A DNA stretch of 64,000 nucleotides from Sandaracinobacteroides saxicola. Lineage in GTDB: Bacteria > Pseudomonadota > Alphaproteobacteria > Sphingomonadales > Sphingomonadaceae. The notes beneath the pieces were generated by a model, which had not been told where the DNA came from, searched no databases, and saw only the letters and a program-made list of their open reading frames with translations. How positions within the stretch are numbered: the stretch's first letter is position 1; every line of letters begins with the position of its first letter. The stretch is from NCBI RefSeq assembly GCF_014117445.1, contig NZ_CP059851.1:2108001-2172000 (forward strand). The letters run 5' to 3'. The position numbers and the translations under genes were made by a program. Shown here one piece after another: positions 1 to 9,659 of this stretch.

Positions 1-838
1 CCCATTCCGCCGGCGGCAGCCACCCACCCAAAAACAGCACCGCCGTCAACATGCACATCAACAGGATGTTCATATATTCGCCCAAAAAGAACAGCGCGAA
101 CGCCATCGACGAATATTCCACCTGATAGCCCGCCACCAGCTCCGCTTCCGCCTCCGGCAAATCGAACGGCGGCCGGTTGGTCTCGGCAAGCGCGCTGATC
201 ACGAAGATCACAAACATCGGAAACAGCAGCGGATTGAACACATTGCCGTTCACGAACCCGAAGACATTGCCGCGCTGGCTCTCGATGATGTCATTCAGGT
301 TGAAGCTGCTGGCATAGAGCACCACGCAAACGATCACGAAGCCGATGCTGACCTCATAGCTCACCATCTGCGCCGCGGACCGCAGCCCGCCCAGAAACGG
401 ATATTTGGAGTTCGACGCCCAGCCCGACATGATGATGCCGTAAACCCCCATCGAGCTCACCGCGAACAGGAACAGCAGCCCCACGTTGATGTCCGCCAGC
501 ACCCATTCCGCGCTGAACGGAATGACCGCCCAAGCCACCAGCGCCAGCACGAAACTGATCATCGGCGCGATCAGGAACACACCCTTGTTGGCGCCCGTCG
601 GGATGATCGTCTCCTTCAGGAACAGCTTGATGCCGTCGGCAAAGGGTTGCAGCACCCCGAATGGCCCCACCACATTGGGCCCGCGCCGCAGCTGCATCAT
701 CGCCCAGATTTTCCGGTCGAAATAGGTGCTCAGCGCCATCACCGCCATCACCGGCAGCGCGATCAGCAGGATCAGGATCAGATGCGCCACGACATAGCCG
801 AAGCCGGCGCCGAGATAGCTTTGAAAGAACTCGGTCAT
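1..838 (-). CDS. nuoH: NADH-quinone oxidoreductase subunit H (complex I), C-terminus off the window
   Basis: This is the membrane subunit that forms the quinone-binding chamber of proton-pumping NADH dehydrogenase. The translation from the ATG at 838 gives a polytopic hydrophobic protein. It includes the NuoH hallmarks [13 protein letters not shown] near residue 52 and [18 protein letters not shown] further on, the conserved acidic loop at the quinone site. The start overlaps the nuoG stop (ATGA), which suggests translational coupling. About 279 codons are inside the window and the reading frame is open to base 1, so the last part of the protein is missing here. It is the last visible gene of the nuo operon. 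Confidence 0.96.
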   Translation of the reverse strand, partial: MTEFFQSYLGAGFGYVVAHLILILLIALPVMAVMALSTYFDRKIWAMMQLRRGPNVVGPFGVLQPFADGIKLFLKETIIPTGANKGVFLIAPMISFVLALVAWAVIPFSAEWVLADINVGLLFLFAVSSMGVYGIIMSGWASNSKYPFLGGLRSAAQMVSYEVSIGFVIVCVVLYASSFNLNDIIESQRGNVFGFVNGNVFNPLLFPMFVIFVISALAETNRPPFDLPEAEAELVAGYQVEYSSMAFALFFLGEYMNILLMCMLTAVLFLGGWLPPAEW

Positions 839-2841
839 TCCGCCGCTTCCAGCATGGCCGGACGACCGTCCACGATCTCCCGCACGCAATCCGCCATGGT
901 CCGGCTCGCCCGTGCAATGGGGTTTGACAGGTAAAACGAACCCACCGCCGCCGGAATCGCCGCGCTCGTCAGCGGCTGCGCCACCGCCCCCGCCTGCCAC
1001 TCGAACATGCTCAGCCCCGGCGTCCCCAGATGCGGCCACTCCGCCGAAATCCGCGCCCGCAGCGCCTCCAGGCTGTCATAGGGCAATCGCACCCCCAGCA
1101 CGTCGGACAGCGCCCGGAAAATCGTCCAGTCCTCCCGCGCCTCCCCCGGCGGGAAGGTCGCCCGCAGCCCGCGCTGCACCCGCCCCTCCATGTTCACCCA
1201 GGTCCCCGACTTCTCGGTATAGGCCGCCCCCGGCAGGATGATATCCGCGTCCCGCGCCCCCGCGTCGCCATGCGTGCCGACATACACCGTCGTCACACTG
1301 GCCGCCTTCGGCGCCACCTCGTCCACCCCCAGCAGGAACAGCAGCTTCGCATCGCCTGGCACCCCGGTCGCGAAGCCGACATCCATCGCGCCCACCCGGC
1401 TTGCCGCCGTGTGCAGCAGATTATACCCGTTCCACCCCTCGCGCACCAAATGCGCGTCCGCCAATGCCTTCGCCACCGCCAGCACCGCCGCGCCCTGCGC
1501 CCCCCGTACCGCCGCCGTCCCCAGGATCAGCACCGGCCGCGCCGCGCCCTTCAACGCGTCAACCACCGCCGCGGGCAGCGCCGCCAGCAGCGCCACATCA
1601 TCCCCCAGCTGCTCGACCGCATAGGTCAGATCGACCGCTGGCCCGATGTTGAACACCCGCGCGCCGCCCTTGCGCACCGCCTTCCTGATCCGCGTGTTCA
1701 CCAGCGCCGCCTCGGCGCGCGGATTGGTGCCCACCAGCAGGATCACATCCGCCGTCTCCAGCCCCGCGAACGTCGTGTTGAACCGATAGGCCGCCGGGTC
1801 GGCGGTTTCCATCGCCCCCCCATCCAGCCGGCACTCCAGATGCGGCGAACCCAACCCCGTCATCAAATCTTTCAGCGCGACCATCTCCTCGACCGCGCAC
1901 AAATCCCCCGCCAGCGCGCCGATCGAGCCCGCCGGCACGGCCGCCACCGCCGCCTTCACCGCCGCGAATGCCTCTGCCCAGCTCGCCTTCACCAGCTTGC
2001 CATCGCGCCGAACCCACGGCGTATCGAGCCGCCGTGCCATCAGGCCGTCGATCGCAAACCGCGTCTTGTCGCTGATCCACTCCTCGTTGACCGCCTCGTT
2101 CAGCCGTGGCGTCACCCGCATCACCGCGCCGGACCGCGTGCCGATCACGATGTTGCTGCCCACCGCGTCCATCACATCGATACCGTCGGTGCGCTTCAGC
2201 TCCCACGGCCGATATTCGAACGCCAGCGGCTTGGCCGTCAGCGCCCCCACCGGGCACAGGTCGATCACATTGCCGCTCACCTCGCTGGTGACCGCCGCCT
2301 CCAGATAACTGGTGATCTGCATATTCTCGCCGCGATACAGCGCGCCGATCTCCTCCACCCCCGCCACTTCCTCGGCAAAGCGCACGCAGCGCGTGCAATG
2401 GATGCAGCGCGTCATCACTGTTTTTATGAGCGGCCCCATATATTTCTCGGTCACCGCCCGCTTGTTCTCGTCGAACCGCGTGAACCCGCGGCCATAGGCC
2501 ATTGCCTGATCCTGCAGGTCGCACTCGCCGCCCTGGTCGCAGATCGGGCAATCGAGCGGATGGTTGATGAGCAGGAACTCCATCACCCCCTCGCGGGCCT
2601 TCTTCACCTTCGGCGTGTTGGTGCGGATCACCATATTGTCCGCCGCCGGCATGGCGCAGCTGGCGATCGGCTTCGGCGCCTTCTCCTGCTCCACCAGGCA
2701 CATGCGGCAATTGCCCGCGATCGACAGCCGCTCATGATAGCAGAAACGCGGAATCTCCCGCCCCGCCGCCTCGCACGCCTGCAACACGGTCGCGCCCGCG
2801 GGAACCTCAACCTCGATATCGTCGACCATCAGCTTTGGCAT
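835..2841 (-). CDS. nuoG: NADH-quinone oxidoreductase subunit G
   Basis: Large iron-sulfur subunit of the complex I peripheral arm, carrying electrons from NuoE/F toward the quinone site. The N-terminal 2Fe-2S ferredoxin motif is visible (Cys34, then GNCRMC with Cys45 and Cys48), followed by the 4Fe-4S motif [15 protein letters not shown] and the motif [12 protein letters not shown] molybdopterin-oxidoreductase-like region fills the rest. The ATG at 2841 gives 668 aa; an in-frame GTG two codons upstream is an alternative start. It is separated from nuoF by about 2.4 kb holding a hypothetical gene, a cupin gene and a toxin-antitoxin pair on the opposite strand, so it may need its own promoter in 2842-2949. 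Confidence 0.97.
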   Translation of the reverse strand: MPKLMVDDIEVEVPAGATVLQACEAAGREIPRFCYHERLSIAGNCRMCLVEQEKAPKPIASCAMPAADNMVIRTNTPKVKKAREGVMEFLLINHPLDCPICDQGGECDLQDQAMAYGRGFTRFDENKRAVTEKYMGPLIKTVMTRCIHCTRCVRFAEEVAGVEEIGALYRGENMQITSYLEAAVTSEVSGNVIDLCPVGALTAKPLAFEYRPWELKRTDGIDVMDAVGSNIVIGTRSGAVMRVTPRLNEAVNEEWISDKTRFAIDGLMARRLDTPWVRRDGKLVKASWAEAFAAVKAAVAAVPAGSIGALAGDLCAVEEMVALKDLMTGLGSPHLECRLDGGAMETADPAAYRFNTTFAGLETADVILLVGTNPRAEAALVNTRIRKAVRKGGARVFNIGPAVDLTYAVEQLGDDVALLAALPAAVVDALKGAARPVLILGTAAVRGAQGAAVLAVAKALADAHLVREGWNGYNLLHTAASRVGAMDVGFATGVPGDAKLLFLLGVDEVAPKAASVTTVYVGTHGDAGARDADIILPGAAYTEKSGTWVNMEGRVQRGLRATFPPGEAREDWTIFRALSDVLGVRLPYDSLEALRARISAEWPHLGTPGLSMFEWQAGAVAQPLTSAAIPAAVGSFYLSNPIARASRTMADCVREIVDGRPAMLEAAE

Positions 2842-2949
2842 GGCCACGCTTTAGGCAAGGCTCTCAAAAAGGGAAAGCCGCTTTCGCGCCGCAGCATGAC
2901 CGCGCATGCCTGTATTGCCCTGATATTTGCAATCTGCTAACTCCCTGCC

Positions 2950-3207
2950 GTGCAAATCATCTATCTGGCGCCGGCGCTGAAATCGCTTCGCCGTCTCGAC
3001 GCTCAGGTCCGGATTCGCATCGAACAGAAGATGATCGCCTATGCCGCCAATCCAGACGCCTTCGCCAACAGCGTCACCCGGCTACAGGGTCAGGGACTGC
3101 GGCGATTGCGGGTCGGCGATTATCGCGTCATCTTTACCGAGGACGGCGTGATCCTGACGGTGCATCAGGTCGGCCCTCGCGGTTCAGTCTATCGGAGCCT
3201 GTCATGA
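2950..3207 (+). CDS. RelE/HigB-type toxin of a type II toxin-antitoxin pair
   Basis: An 85-aa basic protein with the RelE/ParE-fold pattern: N-terminal APALKSLRRLD, central RLQGQGLRRLRVGDYRVIF and terminal VHQVGPRGSVYRSL. Family members are mostly ribosome-dependent or free mRNA interferases, and the target here is inferred from the family only. The start is GTG at 2950. Its stop overlaps the ATG of the following Xre-type antitoxin (ATGA), the toxin-first order common in HigBA-like modules. It lies on the strand opposite to the nuo genes, between nuoG and the cupin gene. Confidence 0.85.
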   Translation: MQIIYLAPALKSLRRLDAQVRIRIEQKMIAYAANPDAFANSVTRLQGQGLRRLRVGDYRVIFTEDGVILTVHQVGPRGSVYRSLS

Positions 3208-3602
3208 CGGTTCAATTCATCACCGTTCCCAAGGGCGAGGAGCTTGCCGTCCTGCCCCGCCGCGAATGGGAAGCGCTCGTGTCCGCGGCTGAGGATGCAC
3301 AGGACCTCGCCGAAGGACGAGCCATCGCAGCCGCCTGGCGCGCCGGCGAGATCGAGGCCTTCCCCGGCGAACTGGTTTCCGCCCTTGTCAACGGTGCCAA
3401 CCCCGTTCGTCAGTTCCGCCAGTTCCGGGGCGTGTCACAAGCCGATCTCGCCGCCCGTGCCGGCCTGTCGGCGTCCTACCTGTCGCAGATCGAAAACGGC
3501 ACCCGGGAGGGGACTGGCCTGACCCTCAGCCGAATTGCCACGGCGCTGAATATCGATCTGGAACTGCTGGTCTGGGATCACGCATCCCGCACCAGCGACT
3601 GA
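3204..3602 (+). CDS. Xre-family HTH antitoxin/transcriptional regulator
   Basis: 132 aa. The C-terminal half is a classical HTH_3 domain (QFRGVSQADLAARAG, then SASYLSQIENG and LSRIATALNI, roughly residues 68-123). The N-terminal half looks like a toxin-binding segment with an acidic EDAQDLAEGRAI helix. The ATG at 3204 overlaps the toxin stop. An in-frame upstream extension exists but lies inside the toxin gene and is not needed. By analogy it should neutralise the RelE-like toxin and repress the pair. Its last 25 bases overlap the 3' end of the convergent cupin gene. Confidence 0.85.
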   Translation: MTVQFITVPKGEELAVLPRREWEALVSAAEDAQDLAEGRAIAAAWRAGEIEAFPGELVSALVNGANPVRQFRQFRGVSQADLAARAGLSASYLSQIENGTREGTGLTLSRIATALNIDLELLVWDHASRTSD

Positions 3603-4570
3603 GCAATGACGCGCGCCAACTCTCGGCGCCGCTCCCCCGTCATCGCCCCCAGCACCCCCCGCGCGCCTTCCGGAATATGCTCGGGCACTTCCGCCTCGAA
3701 CAGATAATGGTCGAAAAAGGCCCGCCACGCCCGCCGCTCCGCCACCGGCAGGTCGCGCAGCGTCAGCAACCCGTGGAACAGCGTCAGCAGCGGCGTCATC
3801 GCGTCGGCCGGCGCGTCCCGCCACCAGAAATTCACCTGCGCGCCAAAGGGCGCGGGCGTCTCCACATGATGCCACCACAGGCTCGGCAGATAGAGCGCAT
3901 CGCCCGGCCGCAACGTCACCCGCTGCGCCACGGCCAGCGCATCGGCAAAGCGCGGAAACCGCGCCAGGTCCGGCTTCGTCACGTCCACCAGGCTCACCGG
4001 CTGCCCCGCCAGCGTATGGTCGAGCGGCCCGACATAGAGGTTCTCCACCTGCTCCGGCGGAAACAGCGTATAGGTGCGCGTGCCCGCCACGCACACCGCG
4101 ATATTCTGTGCCAGGTCCCAATGCGCCGCCGTCCGCGATGCCGTGCCGATCCACAAGGACGTCAACCGCGCCGCACCGTCGGCCAGCAACGGCATCGGCA
4201 CCTCCGCCATCAGCCGCGGCAACACCTGCGGCACCGGGATCGCGCCGGCATAGATCGCCGCCGGCTTTTCCTGCGCCGCCACCAGCAGGTCGAGCAGCTC
4301 GGCAAAGCGCATCCGCTCGCGCACGAAATCGAACCCGGTCAGATCGTCCGAATAGCCATAATCGGCGCCCCTGCCGCGCCACACCTCCACCGGCGTGGCA
4401 TTGGCCCTGCCGTCCAGATGCCGGCACAGCGGGATTACCCCCTGCCGCCCCAGCTTCACCAGCGGCCACGACGCCGCCAGCCCCGGCATCACCGCCGGTC
4501 GCGCCAGCGGCTGAACGTCCCCGGCAAAGCGCTGCGGCGTCATATTCGGAAACGCCGCGACCGCCTCCAT
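3578..4570 (-). CDS. Cupin-like (JmjC/Cupin_8) domain protein
   Basis: 330 aa resembling the cupin_8/JmjC group of Fe(II)/2-oxoglutarate-dependent oxygenases. A proximal HxD metal motif is visible (TAAHWDLAQN, about residue 161) and a distal His lies in the SLWWHHVETP segment, preceded by the GDALYLP strand typical of the fold. Substrate is unknown; relatives hydroxylate proteins or small molecules, and some sphingomonad members sit beside TonB receptors. It is 2 bp downstream of the secreted hypothetical gene and in line with nuoF, so it could be co-transcribed with the nuo operon. Function beyond the fold is inference. Confidence 0.78.
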   Translation of the reverse strand: MEAVAAFPNMTPQRFAGDVQPLARPAVMPGLAASWPLVKLGRQGVIPLCRHLDGRANATPVEVWRGRGADYGYSDDLTGFDFVRERMRFAELLDLLVAAQEKPAAIYAGAIPVPQVLPRLMAEVPMPLLADGAARLTSLWIGTASRTAAHWDLAQNIAVCVAGTRTYTLFPPEQVENLYVGPLDHTLAGQPVSLVDVTKPDLARFPRFADALAVAQRVTLRPGDALYLPSLWWHHVETPAPFGAQVNFWWRDAPADAMTPLLTLFHGLLTLRDLPVAERRAWRAFFDHYLFEAEVPEHIPEGARGVLGAMTGERRRELARVIAQSLVRDA

Positions 4571-4572
4571 CC

Positions 4573-5175
4573 TCAGCCCGCGCTGCGTCCGTACAGCATC
4601 AGCGCCAGCCCCGCCCGCAGCCGGTCACCACTCACCGGCAGCGGCGTCTCGGGCTTCAGGCACGCCGTCAGCGGCGCATCCATCGCCGCGAAGGCCGCTT
4701 TTTCGGCCTCCGATCCCGCCCGCGCCCGTGCAAAGTCCGCCGCCGGCCCCGGCGCCGCGTCCAGCACGCAGCCCGCATAACCCGCCAGCCCCGCCTCATT
4801 CGCCGCCGCGGTGCGCGCCGCTTCAGACACCGGCCCGGATGGCGGCACATAGGCCGCCGGCGCGGCAACACCCGCCATCCAGAACGCCCGCGCCAGCCCG
4901 CCACGGAACAGGATCCCCGTCATCCGCCCGGCATCGCTCCCCGCCTTGTCCAGACATCGCGCCGAAGCCCGGCGCAGCTTCTCCACGCGCCCGCTGAATC
5001 CGCCATCATAGCGCGTATCCAGCGCCACCGCGGCCGCCGTCACCGGATCGGCCTTCACGATGCAGTCAAACCAGGCGTCGATCCGCGCCTCCGCCGCCAC
5101 CCGTGCCCCAGCATCCGGGGAAGCCCACGCACCACTCGCCATCATCACCGACATCACCAACGCCAGTTTACGCAT
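4573..5175 (-). CDS. Secreted hypothetical protein within the nuo operon
   Basis: 200 aa of unrecognised family. The start at 5175 is preferred over an ATG 6 codons upstream because a GGAGGG ribosome site lies about 7 nt before it, and because the product then begins with a clean signal peptide (MRKLALVMSVMMASGAWA). The mature part is Ala-rich and mostly helical, with Cys in CIVKAD, RCLDKAG, GCVLDA and ACLKPE, which may form disulfides in the periplasm. It starts 36 bp after nuoF and is followed directly by the cupin gene. No function can be assigned. Confidence 0.72.
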   Translation of the reverse strand: MRKLALVMSVMMASGAWASPDAGARVAAEARIDAWFDCIVKADPVTAAAVALDTRYDGGFSGRVEKLRRASARCLDKAGSDAGRMTGILFRGGLARAFWMAGVAAPAAYVPPSGPVSEAARTAAANEAGLAGYAGCVLDAAPGPAADFARARAGSEAEKAAFAAMDAPLTACLKPETPLPVSGDRLRAGLALMLYGRSAG

Positions 5176-5211
5176 CACAACCACCCTCCACAACGGGCGG
5201 GGCCTGCCCGC

Positions 5212-6519
5212 CTACTCCGCCGCCAGCGCCATCGCCGGCACGCTCACAAACCCCCGTCGCCTCGCGATCCTTGCCTCGATCTCCGGCCGGAAGTGCCGGA
5301 TCAGCCCCTGGATCGGCCAGGCCGCCGCGTCCCCCAGCGCGCAGATGGTATGCCCCTCGATCTCGGTCGTCACCTCCAGCAACAGGTCAACCTCGTGCGG
5401 CTCGGCATCGCCCGTCACCAGCCGCTGCATCACCCGCCACATCCATCCCGTGCCTTCGCGGCACGGCGTGCACTGGCCACAGCTCTCATGCTTGTAGAAA
5501 TAACTGATGCGCGCGATCGCCTTCACGATGTCGGTGGACTTGTCCATCACGATCACCGCCGCCGTCCCCAGCCCCGATTTCAGGTCGCGCAACGCATCGA
5601 AATCCATCGGACAGTCGGCGATCTCATGCGCCGGCACCAGCGGCACCGAGGATCCCCCCGGAATCACCGCCAGCAGATTGTCGAACCCGCCACGAATGCC
5701 GCCGCAATGGGTTTCGATGAGCTCGCGGAACGGAACGCTCATCGCCTCTTCCACCACGCAGGGCTTGTTCACATGGCCGCTGATCTGGAACAGCTTCGTC
5801 CCCTCATTCTTCGGCCGGCCGATGCCGGCAAACCAGGCCGCGCCGCGCCGCAGGATGGTCGGCACCACCGCGATCGATTCCACATTGTTCACCGTCGTCG
5901 GGCAGCCATACAGGCCCACGCCGGCGGGAAACGGCGGTTTCAGCCGCGGCTGGCCCTTCTTGCCCTCCAGCGATTCGATCATCGCCGTCTCTTCGCCACA
6001 GATATAGGCACCCGCCCCGCGATGCACGAACACGTCGAAGTCATAGCCCGAACCGGCGGCATTCTTCCCCAGCAGGCCCTTGGCATAGGCCTCCTCGACG
6101 GCCGCGAACAGCGTCTCGGCCTCGCGGATATACTCGCCACGGATGTAGATATACGCCGCCCGCGCCCGCATCGCGAAGCCGGCGATCAGCGCCCCTTCCA
6201 GCAGCTTGTGCGGATCATGCCGGATGATCTCCCGGTCCTTGCAGCTCCCCGGCTCGCTCTCGTCGGCGTTGATCACCAGGAAGCTCGGCTTGCCCGGCTT
6301 CGGCTCCTTCGGCATGAAGCTCCACTTCATCCCCGTCGGAAACCCCGCCCCGCCGCGCCCGCGCAGGCCGGACTGCTTCACCGCATCGATGATCGCATCC
6401 GGCCCCGGCGCCATCAACGCCGCCGTATCCTCCCAATCACCCCGCTTCATGGCGTCGGCCAGCCCCCAAGGCGCAAAGCCATAGAGGTTGGTAAAAATCC
6501 GGTCCTTGTCCGCCAGCAT
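5212..6519 (-). CDS. nuoF: NADH-quinone oxidoreductase subunit F
   Basis: NADH- and FMN-binding flavoprotein subunit where electrons enter complex I. The dinucleotide motif [15 protein letters not shown], the FMN segment [19 protein letters not shown] and the N3 4Fe-4S cluster motif [12 protein letters not shown], plus a later Cys in [12 protein letters not shown], are all present. Length is 435 aa from the ATG at 6519, normal for the family. The start codon shares a base with the TGA of the small coiled-coil gene upstream (TGATG), so it is probably translated by re-initiation. Confidence 0.97.
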   Translation of the reverse strand: MLADKDRIFTNLYGFAPWGLADAMKRGDWEDTAALMAPGPDAIIDAVKQSGLRGRGGAGFPTGMKWSFMPKEPKPGKPSFLVINADESEPGSCKDREIIRHDPHKLLEGALIAGFAMRARAAYIYIRGEYIREAETLFAAVEEAYAKGLLGKNAAGSGYDFDVFVHRGAGAYICGEETAMIESLEGKKGQPRLKPPFPAGVGLYGCPTTVNNVESIAVVPTILRRGAAWFAGIGRPKNEGTKLFQISGHVNKPCVVEEAMSVPFRELIETHCGGIRGGFDNLLAVIPGGSSVPLVPAHEIADCPMDFDALRDLKSGLGTAAVIVMDKSTDIVKAIARISYFYKHESCGQCTPCREGTGWMWRVMQRLVTGDAEPHEVDLLLEVTTEIEGHTICALGDAAAWPIQGLIRHFRPEIEARIARRRGFVSVPAMALAAE

Positions 6520-6746
6520 CAACGCGCATCCACCAGTTCGAGCCGCCGCTCGACACGACCGATACGCTCGTCCATCCGATCCAGCCGATGATTGACGCCT
6601 GACAGCGACACCACGATGGAGCCGACATGCTCCTCAACCGCATGCATCCGCAGCTTCAGGTCACCAATCTCATTCTTGATGTCGAGCACATCGCCACGGA
6701 TGCGTTTCAGCATCTCCAACATCAGATCAGAACGTTCGTCAGTCAT
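6519..6746 (-). CDS. Small coiled-coil protein between nuoE and nuoF
   Basis: 75 aa, highly charged, with heptad-like spacing of hydrophobic residues over nearly the whole length ([20 protein letters not shown], then [20 protein letters not shown]). It resembles short coiled-coil proteins of unknown function. I recognise no domain and no signal peptide. It overlaps the nuoF start by one base (TGATG), so it is wired into the operon's translation, while a repeat-bearing gap separates it from nuoE. A complex I assembly or accessory role is only a guess from position. Confidence 0.65.
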   Translation of the reverse strand: MTDERSDLMLEMLKRIRGDVLDIKNEIGDLKLRMHAVEEHVGSIVVSLSGVNHRLDRMDERIGRVERRLELVDAR

Positions 6747-6767
6747 CCCGTCATCCTACCATATCCT

Positions 6768-6902
6768 CCCCCGCAAGGGGAGGTGGCCGCGTCGCGAACG
6801 GCGAGGACCAACCCGCTCGCGCAACAGCTCCCAGCGCTTGACCCGACCAGCCTCTCCCCCGGCACGGGGGAGCGACTCGCGGAACGCGAGCGGAGGGGGC
6901 CA
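6768..6902. repeat. REP-like palindromic repeats between nuoE and a coiled-coil gene
   Basis: Two palindromic units lie in the nuoE-nuoF spacer. The first is CCTCCCCCGCAAGGGGAGG (about 6770-6783 and flanks). The second (about 6851-6902) has a CTCCCCCGGCACGGGGGAG stem followed by CTCGCGGAACGCGAG and GGAGGGGGCC. The same architecture (GC-rich stem, second small stem, GGAGGGGG tail) recurs at about 22464, 25132 and 53699. It is a dispersed repeat family; in transcripts it would form stable hairpins that could affect nuoE/nuoF mRNA balance. Confidence 0.7.
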
Positions 6903-6909
6903 GCCCCCA

Positions 6910-7557
6910 TCACGCCACCCCTTCCAGCAAACTCGTCCGCCCACCCTCGGGGCAACTCGCCTGGCGCCCGATCGCGCTCCCCGCCTTCGGCACCCGCCCG
7001 GCGATCAACTCGTCCAGGATCGCCGTCATGCTCGCATAATCCAGGTCTTCATAAGTGTCGTCGTTGATCTGCACCATCGGCGCATTGGCGCACACGCCCA
7101 TGCACTCCACCTCGGTCAGCGTGAACAGGCCGTCGTTGGTGACCTCGCCCTTCTTCAACCCCCGGTCCGCGCAAGCCCGGAACAGCTCATCCGACCCCCG
7201 CAACCAGCAAGGCGTGGTCCCGCACACCTGCACATGAAACCGCCCCACGGGTTTCAGATTATACATGGTATAGAAGGTCGCCACCTCCAGCGCCCGGATC
7301 TTCGGCATGTCGATCTGGCGCGCCACGAACTCGATGACCGGCAGCGGCAACCACGCCACGCCCGTCTGCGCCGCCATCTGATACTGCGCCAGCCACAACA
7401 AAGGCATGATCGCCGAATGCTGCCGCCCCGGCGGATACCGCCCGATGATGCGTTCCGCCTCGACGGCATTGGCGGGCGTCCAAGTGAAACTACTTAAATC
7501 AGCCACGACGCGCTGCTCTTCTGGCAGCGGTGGCGCTACCCGTTCGATGATATTCAT
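6910..7557 (-). CDS. nuoE: NADH-quinone oxidoreductase subunit E
   Basis: The 24-kDa thioredoxin-fold subunit with the N1a 2Fe-2S cluster. The four ligands are visible as CGTTPC and, further on, ECMGVC. The IRALEVATFYTMYNLKPVG stretch is characteristic. The ATG at 7557 gives 215 aa but lies 59 bp inside the upstream small membrane-protein gene. A GTG start about 17 codons in (before ADLSSFTW) would reduce that overlap and matches where homologues usually begin. It partners NuoF in the NADH-oxidising module. Confidence 0.95.
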   Translation of the reverse strand: MNIIERVAPPLPEEQRVVADLSSFTWTPANAVEAERIIGRYPPGRQHSAIMPLLWLAQYQMAAQTGVAWLPLPVIEFVARQIDMPKIRALEVATFYTMYNLKPVGRFHVQVCGTTPCWLRGSDELFRACADRGLKKGEVTNDGLFTLTEVECMGVCANAPMVQINDDTYEDLDYASMTAILDELIAGRVPKAGSAIGRQASCPEGGRTSLLEGVA

Positions 7558-7822
7558 GAGTCAATTTGAATTTTCCGCGCCTGTCATACTCTTGCTCGTG
7601 AACAATTGCCCCCGCACGCAACATACGCAATCCACGCCATGCCATAAACATCATCCAAATAATGGCCCACACGACTGATAAGGTGAAACTCATCGAACCT
7701 AAGCCTGATGCTGAAACCAACACCATAGGAATCATAGCAATTGCGAAAGCCGCCTTCCAACCATTTCCAGGCTCATTCCATCGGCTATCAACCCAGCGTC
7801 TGATCGGCAAATACCACTTCAC
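7499..7822 (-). CDS. Small two-helix membrane protein between nuoD and nuoE
   Basis: 107 aa from a GTG at 7822 that overlaps the nuoD stop (GTGA), with GGGGAGG about 8 nt upstream as ribosome site. Two adjoining hydrophobic helices are evident at about residues 24-42 and 44-62, the second Trp/Met-rich ([15 protein letters not shown]). They are flanked by basic segments and a polar C-terminus. It is not a known nuo subunit. The middle of the gene is visibly less GC-rich than nuoD or nuoE, which hints at later acquisition. The 3' end overlaps nuoE by 59 bp. Confidence 0.68.
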   Translation of the reverse strand: MKWYLPIRRWVDSRWNEPGNGWKAAFAIAMIPMVLVSASGLGSMSFTLSVVWAIIWMMFMAWRGLRMLRAGAIVHEQEYDRRGKFKLTHEYHRTGSATAARRAARRG

Positions 7823-9045
7823 CGGTCCACCTCCCCGAACACCACATCCAGCGACCCCAGCACCGCCGGCGCATCCGCCAGCATATGCCCCCGGCACAGG
7901 AAATCCATCGCCTGCAAATGGCTGAACCCCGTCCCCCTTATATGGCAGCGATACGGCTTGTTCGTCCCGTCGCTCACCAGGTAAATCCCGAACTCCCCCT
8001 TCGGGCTCTCAGTCGCCACATAGACCTCGCCCGGCGGCACCTTGAACCCCTCGGTGTAGAGCTTGAAGTGGTGGATCAGCGCCTCCATCGAACGCTTCAT
8101 CTCCCCGCGGGACGGCGGCACCAGCTTCCGGTCGAGACTGCCCACCGGCTCCCCCACCATCGTCTCCAACCGGTCCAGGCACTGGTCGATGATGCGCAGC
8201 GATTGCCGCATCTCCTCCATCCGCACCATGAACCGGTCATAGCAATCGCCGTTCTTCCCGACCGGCACATCGAAATCGACCTCGGCGTACACATCATACG
8301 GCTGCGACTTCCGCAAATCCCACGCCAGCCCGCTCGCCCGCAGGCACGGCCCGCTGAACCCCCAGGCCACCGCGTCCTTCGCCGAAATCACGCCGATATC
8401 CACGTTGCGCTGCTTGAAGATGCGGTTCCCCGCCACCAGGCCCTGCACCTCGTCCAGCACCTTCGGGAAGGCCTTCGCCCAGGCACGGATGTCCTCTGCA
8501 AGCGCCGGCGTCATGTCCTGATGCACCCCGCCCGGCCTGAAGTAGGCCGCGTGCATCCGCGCGCCGCTCACCGCCTCGCTGAAATTATAGAGCCGCTCCC
8601 GCTCCTCGAACAGCCAGATGATCGGCGTCATCGCGCCCACGTCCATCGCGTGCGCGCCCACATTCATCACATGGTTGGAAATCCGGCTGATCTCGGCCCA
8701 CAGCACCCGCAGCCACTGCCCCCGCCGCGGCACGTCCGCCCCCAGCAGCTTCTCGATCGCCAGCACATAGCTGTGCTCCATCGACATGGGGGAGCAGTAA
8801 TCCAGCCGGTCCATGTACGGCAAAGCCTGCAGATAGGTCTTGTATTCGCACAGCTTTTCCGTGCCCCGGTGCAGCAGGCCGACGTGGGGGTCCAGCCGCT
8901 CGATCACCTCGCCGTCCAGCTCCATGATCAGCCGCAGCACGCCATGCGCCGCCGGATGCTGCGGGCCAAAGTTGATCATGTAATTGGCGATCTTCGGATC
9001 CGCCGCCTCTTCCGGCGTCGCCAGCAAGTCGGTTCCCAGGCTCAT
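7819..9045 (-). CDS. nuoD: NADH-quinone oxidoreductase subunit D
   Basis: The 49-kDa subunit lining the quinone-reduction site, related to NiFe-hydrogenase large subunits. Conserved features include [14 protein letters not shown] near residue 27, [23 protein letters not shown] and the C-terminal [15 protein letters not shown]. Length is 408 aa, as expected. The start overlaps the nuoC stop and the end overlaps the small membrane-protein gene, showing tight translational coupling. Confidence 0.97.
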   Translation of the reverse strand: MSLGTDLLATPEEAADPKIANYMINFGPQHPAAHGVLRLIMELDGEVIERLDPHVGLLHRGTEKLCEYKTYLQALPYMDRLDYCSPMSMEHSYVLAIEKLLGADVPRRGQWLRVLWAEISRISNHVMNVGAHAMDVGAMTPIIWLFEERERLYNFSEAVSGARMHAAYFRPGGVHQDMTPALAEDIRAWAKAFPKVLDEVQGLVAGNRIFKQRNVDIGVISAKDAVAWGFSGPCLRASGLAWDLRKSQPYDVYAEVDFDVPVGKNGDCYDRFMVRMEEMRQSLRIIDQCLDRLETMVGEPVGSLDRKLVPPSRGEMKRSMEALIHHFKLYTEGFKVPPGEVYVATESPKGEFGIYLVSDGTNKPYRCHIRGTGFSHLQAMDFLCRGHMLADAPAVLGSLDVVFGEVDR

Positions 9046-9659
9046 GGCTTCGCCTTCTCGTCACCCGGCAGCACATAATCCGCGCCCTCCCAGGGCGACA
9101 GAAAATCAAAACTGCGGAAATCCTGCGCCAGCTTCACCGGCTCATACACCACCCGCTGCGCCTCCTCGGAATAGCGCAGCTCGACATGCCCCGTCAGCGG
9201 GAAATCCTTGCGGAACGGATGCCCCTCGAAGCCGTAATCGGTCAAAATCCGCCGCATGTCGGCATTGCCCGCGAACGGCACGCCATACATGTCCCACACC
9301 TCGCGCTCCAGCCAGCCAGCCACCGGAAACAGGCCGGTCACGCTCGGCACCGCCTCGCCATCGGCGACGCTCAGCTTCACCCGCACCCGGCGGTTGTGCC
9401 GCAGGCTCAGCAGATGGTAATTCAGCTCGAACCGCTCGGCGCGTTCGGGATAATCCGCGCCGGCAATATCCATCAGCTGCTCGAACGCCAGCGCCGGATC
9501 GTCCCGCAACGCCGTCAGCACCGCAACGATTCGCCCCGCCGCCACGGTCAGGCTCAGCTCATGATGCGCCGCCGCCACGCCCAGCAGGGCCTCGCCCAGC
9601 AACGCCGGCGCCCGCTCCGCCAGGCCGGCATCCGTCACCACCACCGGAAAGCTGCTCAT
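9042..9659 (-). CDS. nuoC: NADH-quinone oxidoreductase subunit C
   Basis: The 30-kDa connecting subunit (205 aa). The family signature region [18 protein letters not shown], the [19 protein letters not shown] segment and [18 protein letters not shown] are all clear. It bridges NuoB/D to the NADH module. It overlaps nuoB and nuoD by 4 bp each (ATGA). In this organism it is a separate gene, not the NuoCD fusion of enterobacteria. Confidence 0.97.
   Translation of the reverse strand: MSSFPVVVTDAGLAERAPALLGEALLGVAAAHHELSLTVAAGRIVAVLTALRDDPALAFEQLMDIAGADYPERAERFELNYHLLSLRHNRRVRVKLSVADGEAVPSVTGLFPVAGWLEREVWDMYGVPFAGNADMRRILTDYGFEGHPFRKDFPLTGHVELRYSEEAQRVVYEPVKLAQDFRSFDFLSPWEGADYVLPGDEKAKP

Noticed and set aside
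4108-6591. An 827-codon plus-strand open frame across the cupin gene, the hypothetical gene and nuoF
   Set aside because: It runs through three well-supported genes on the other strand and has a Pro/Arg/His-biased sequence without any domain.
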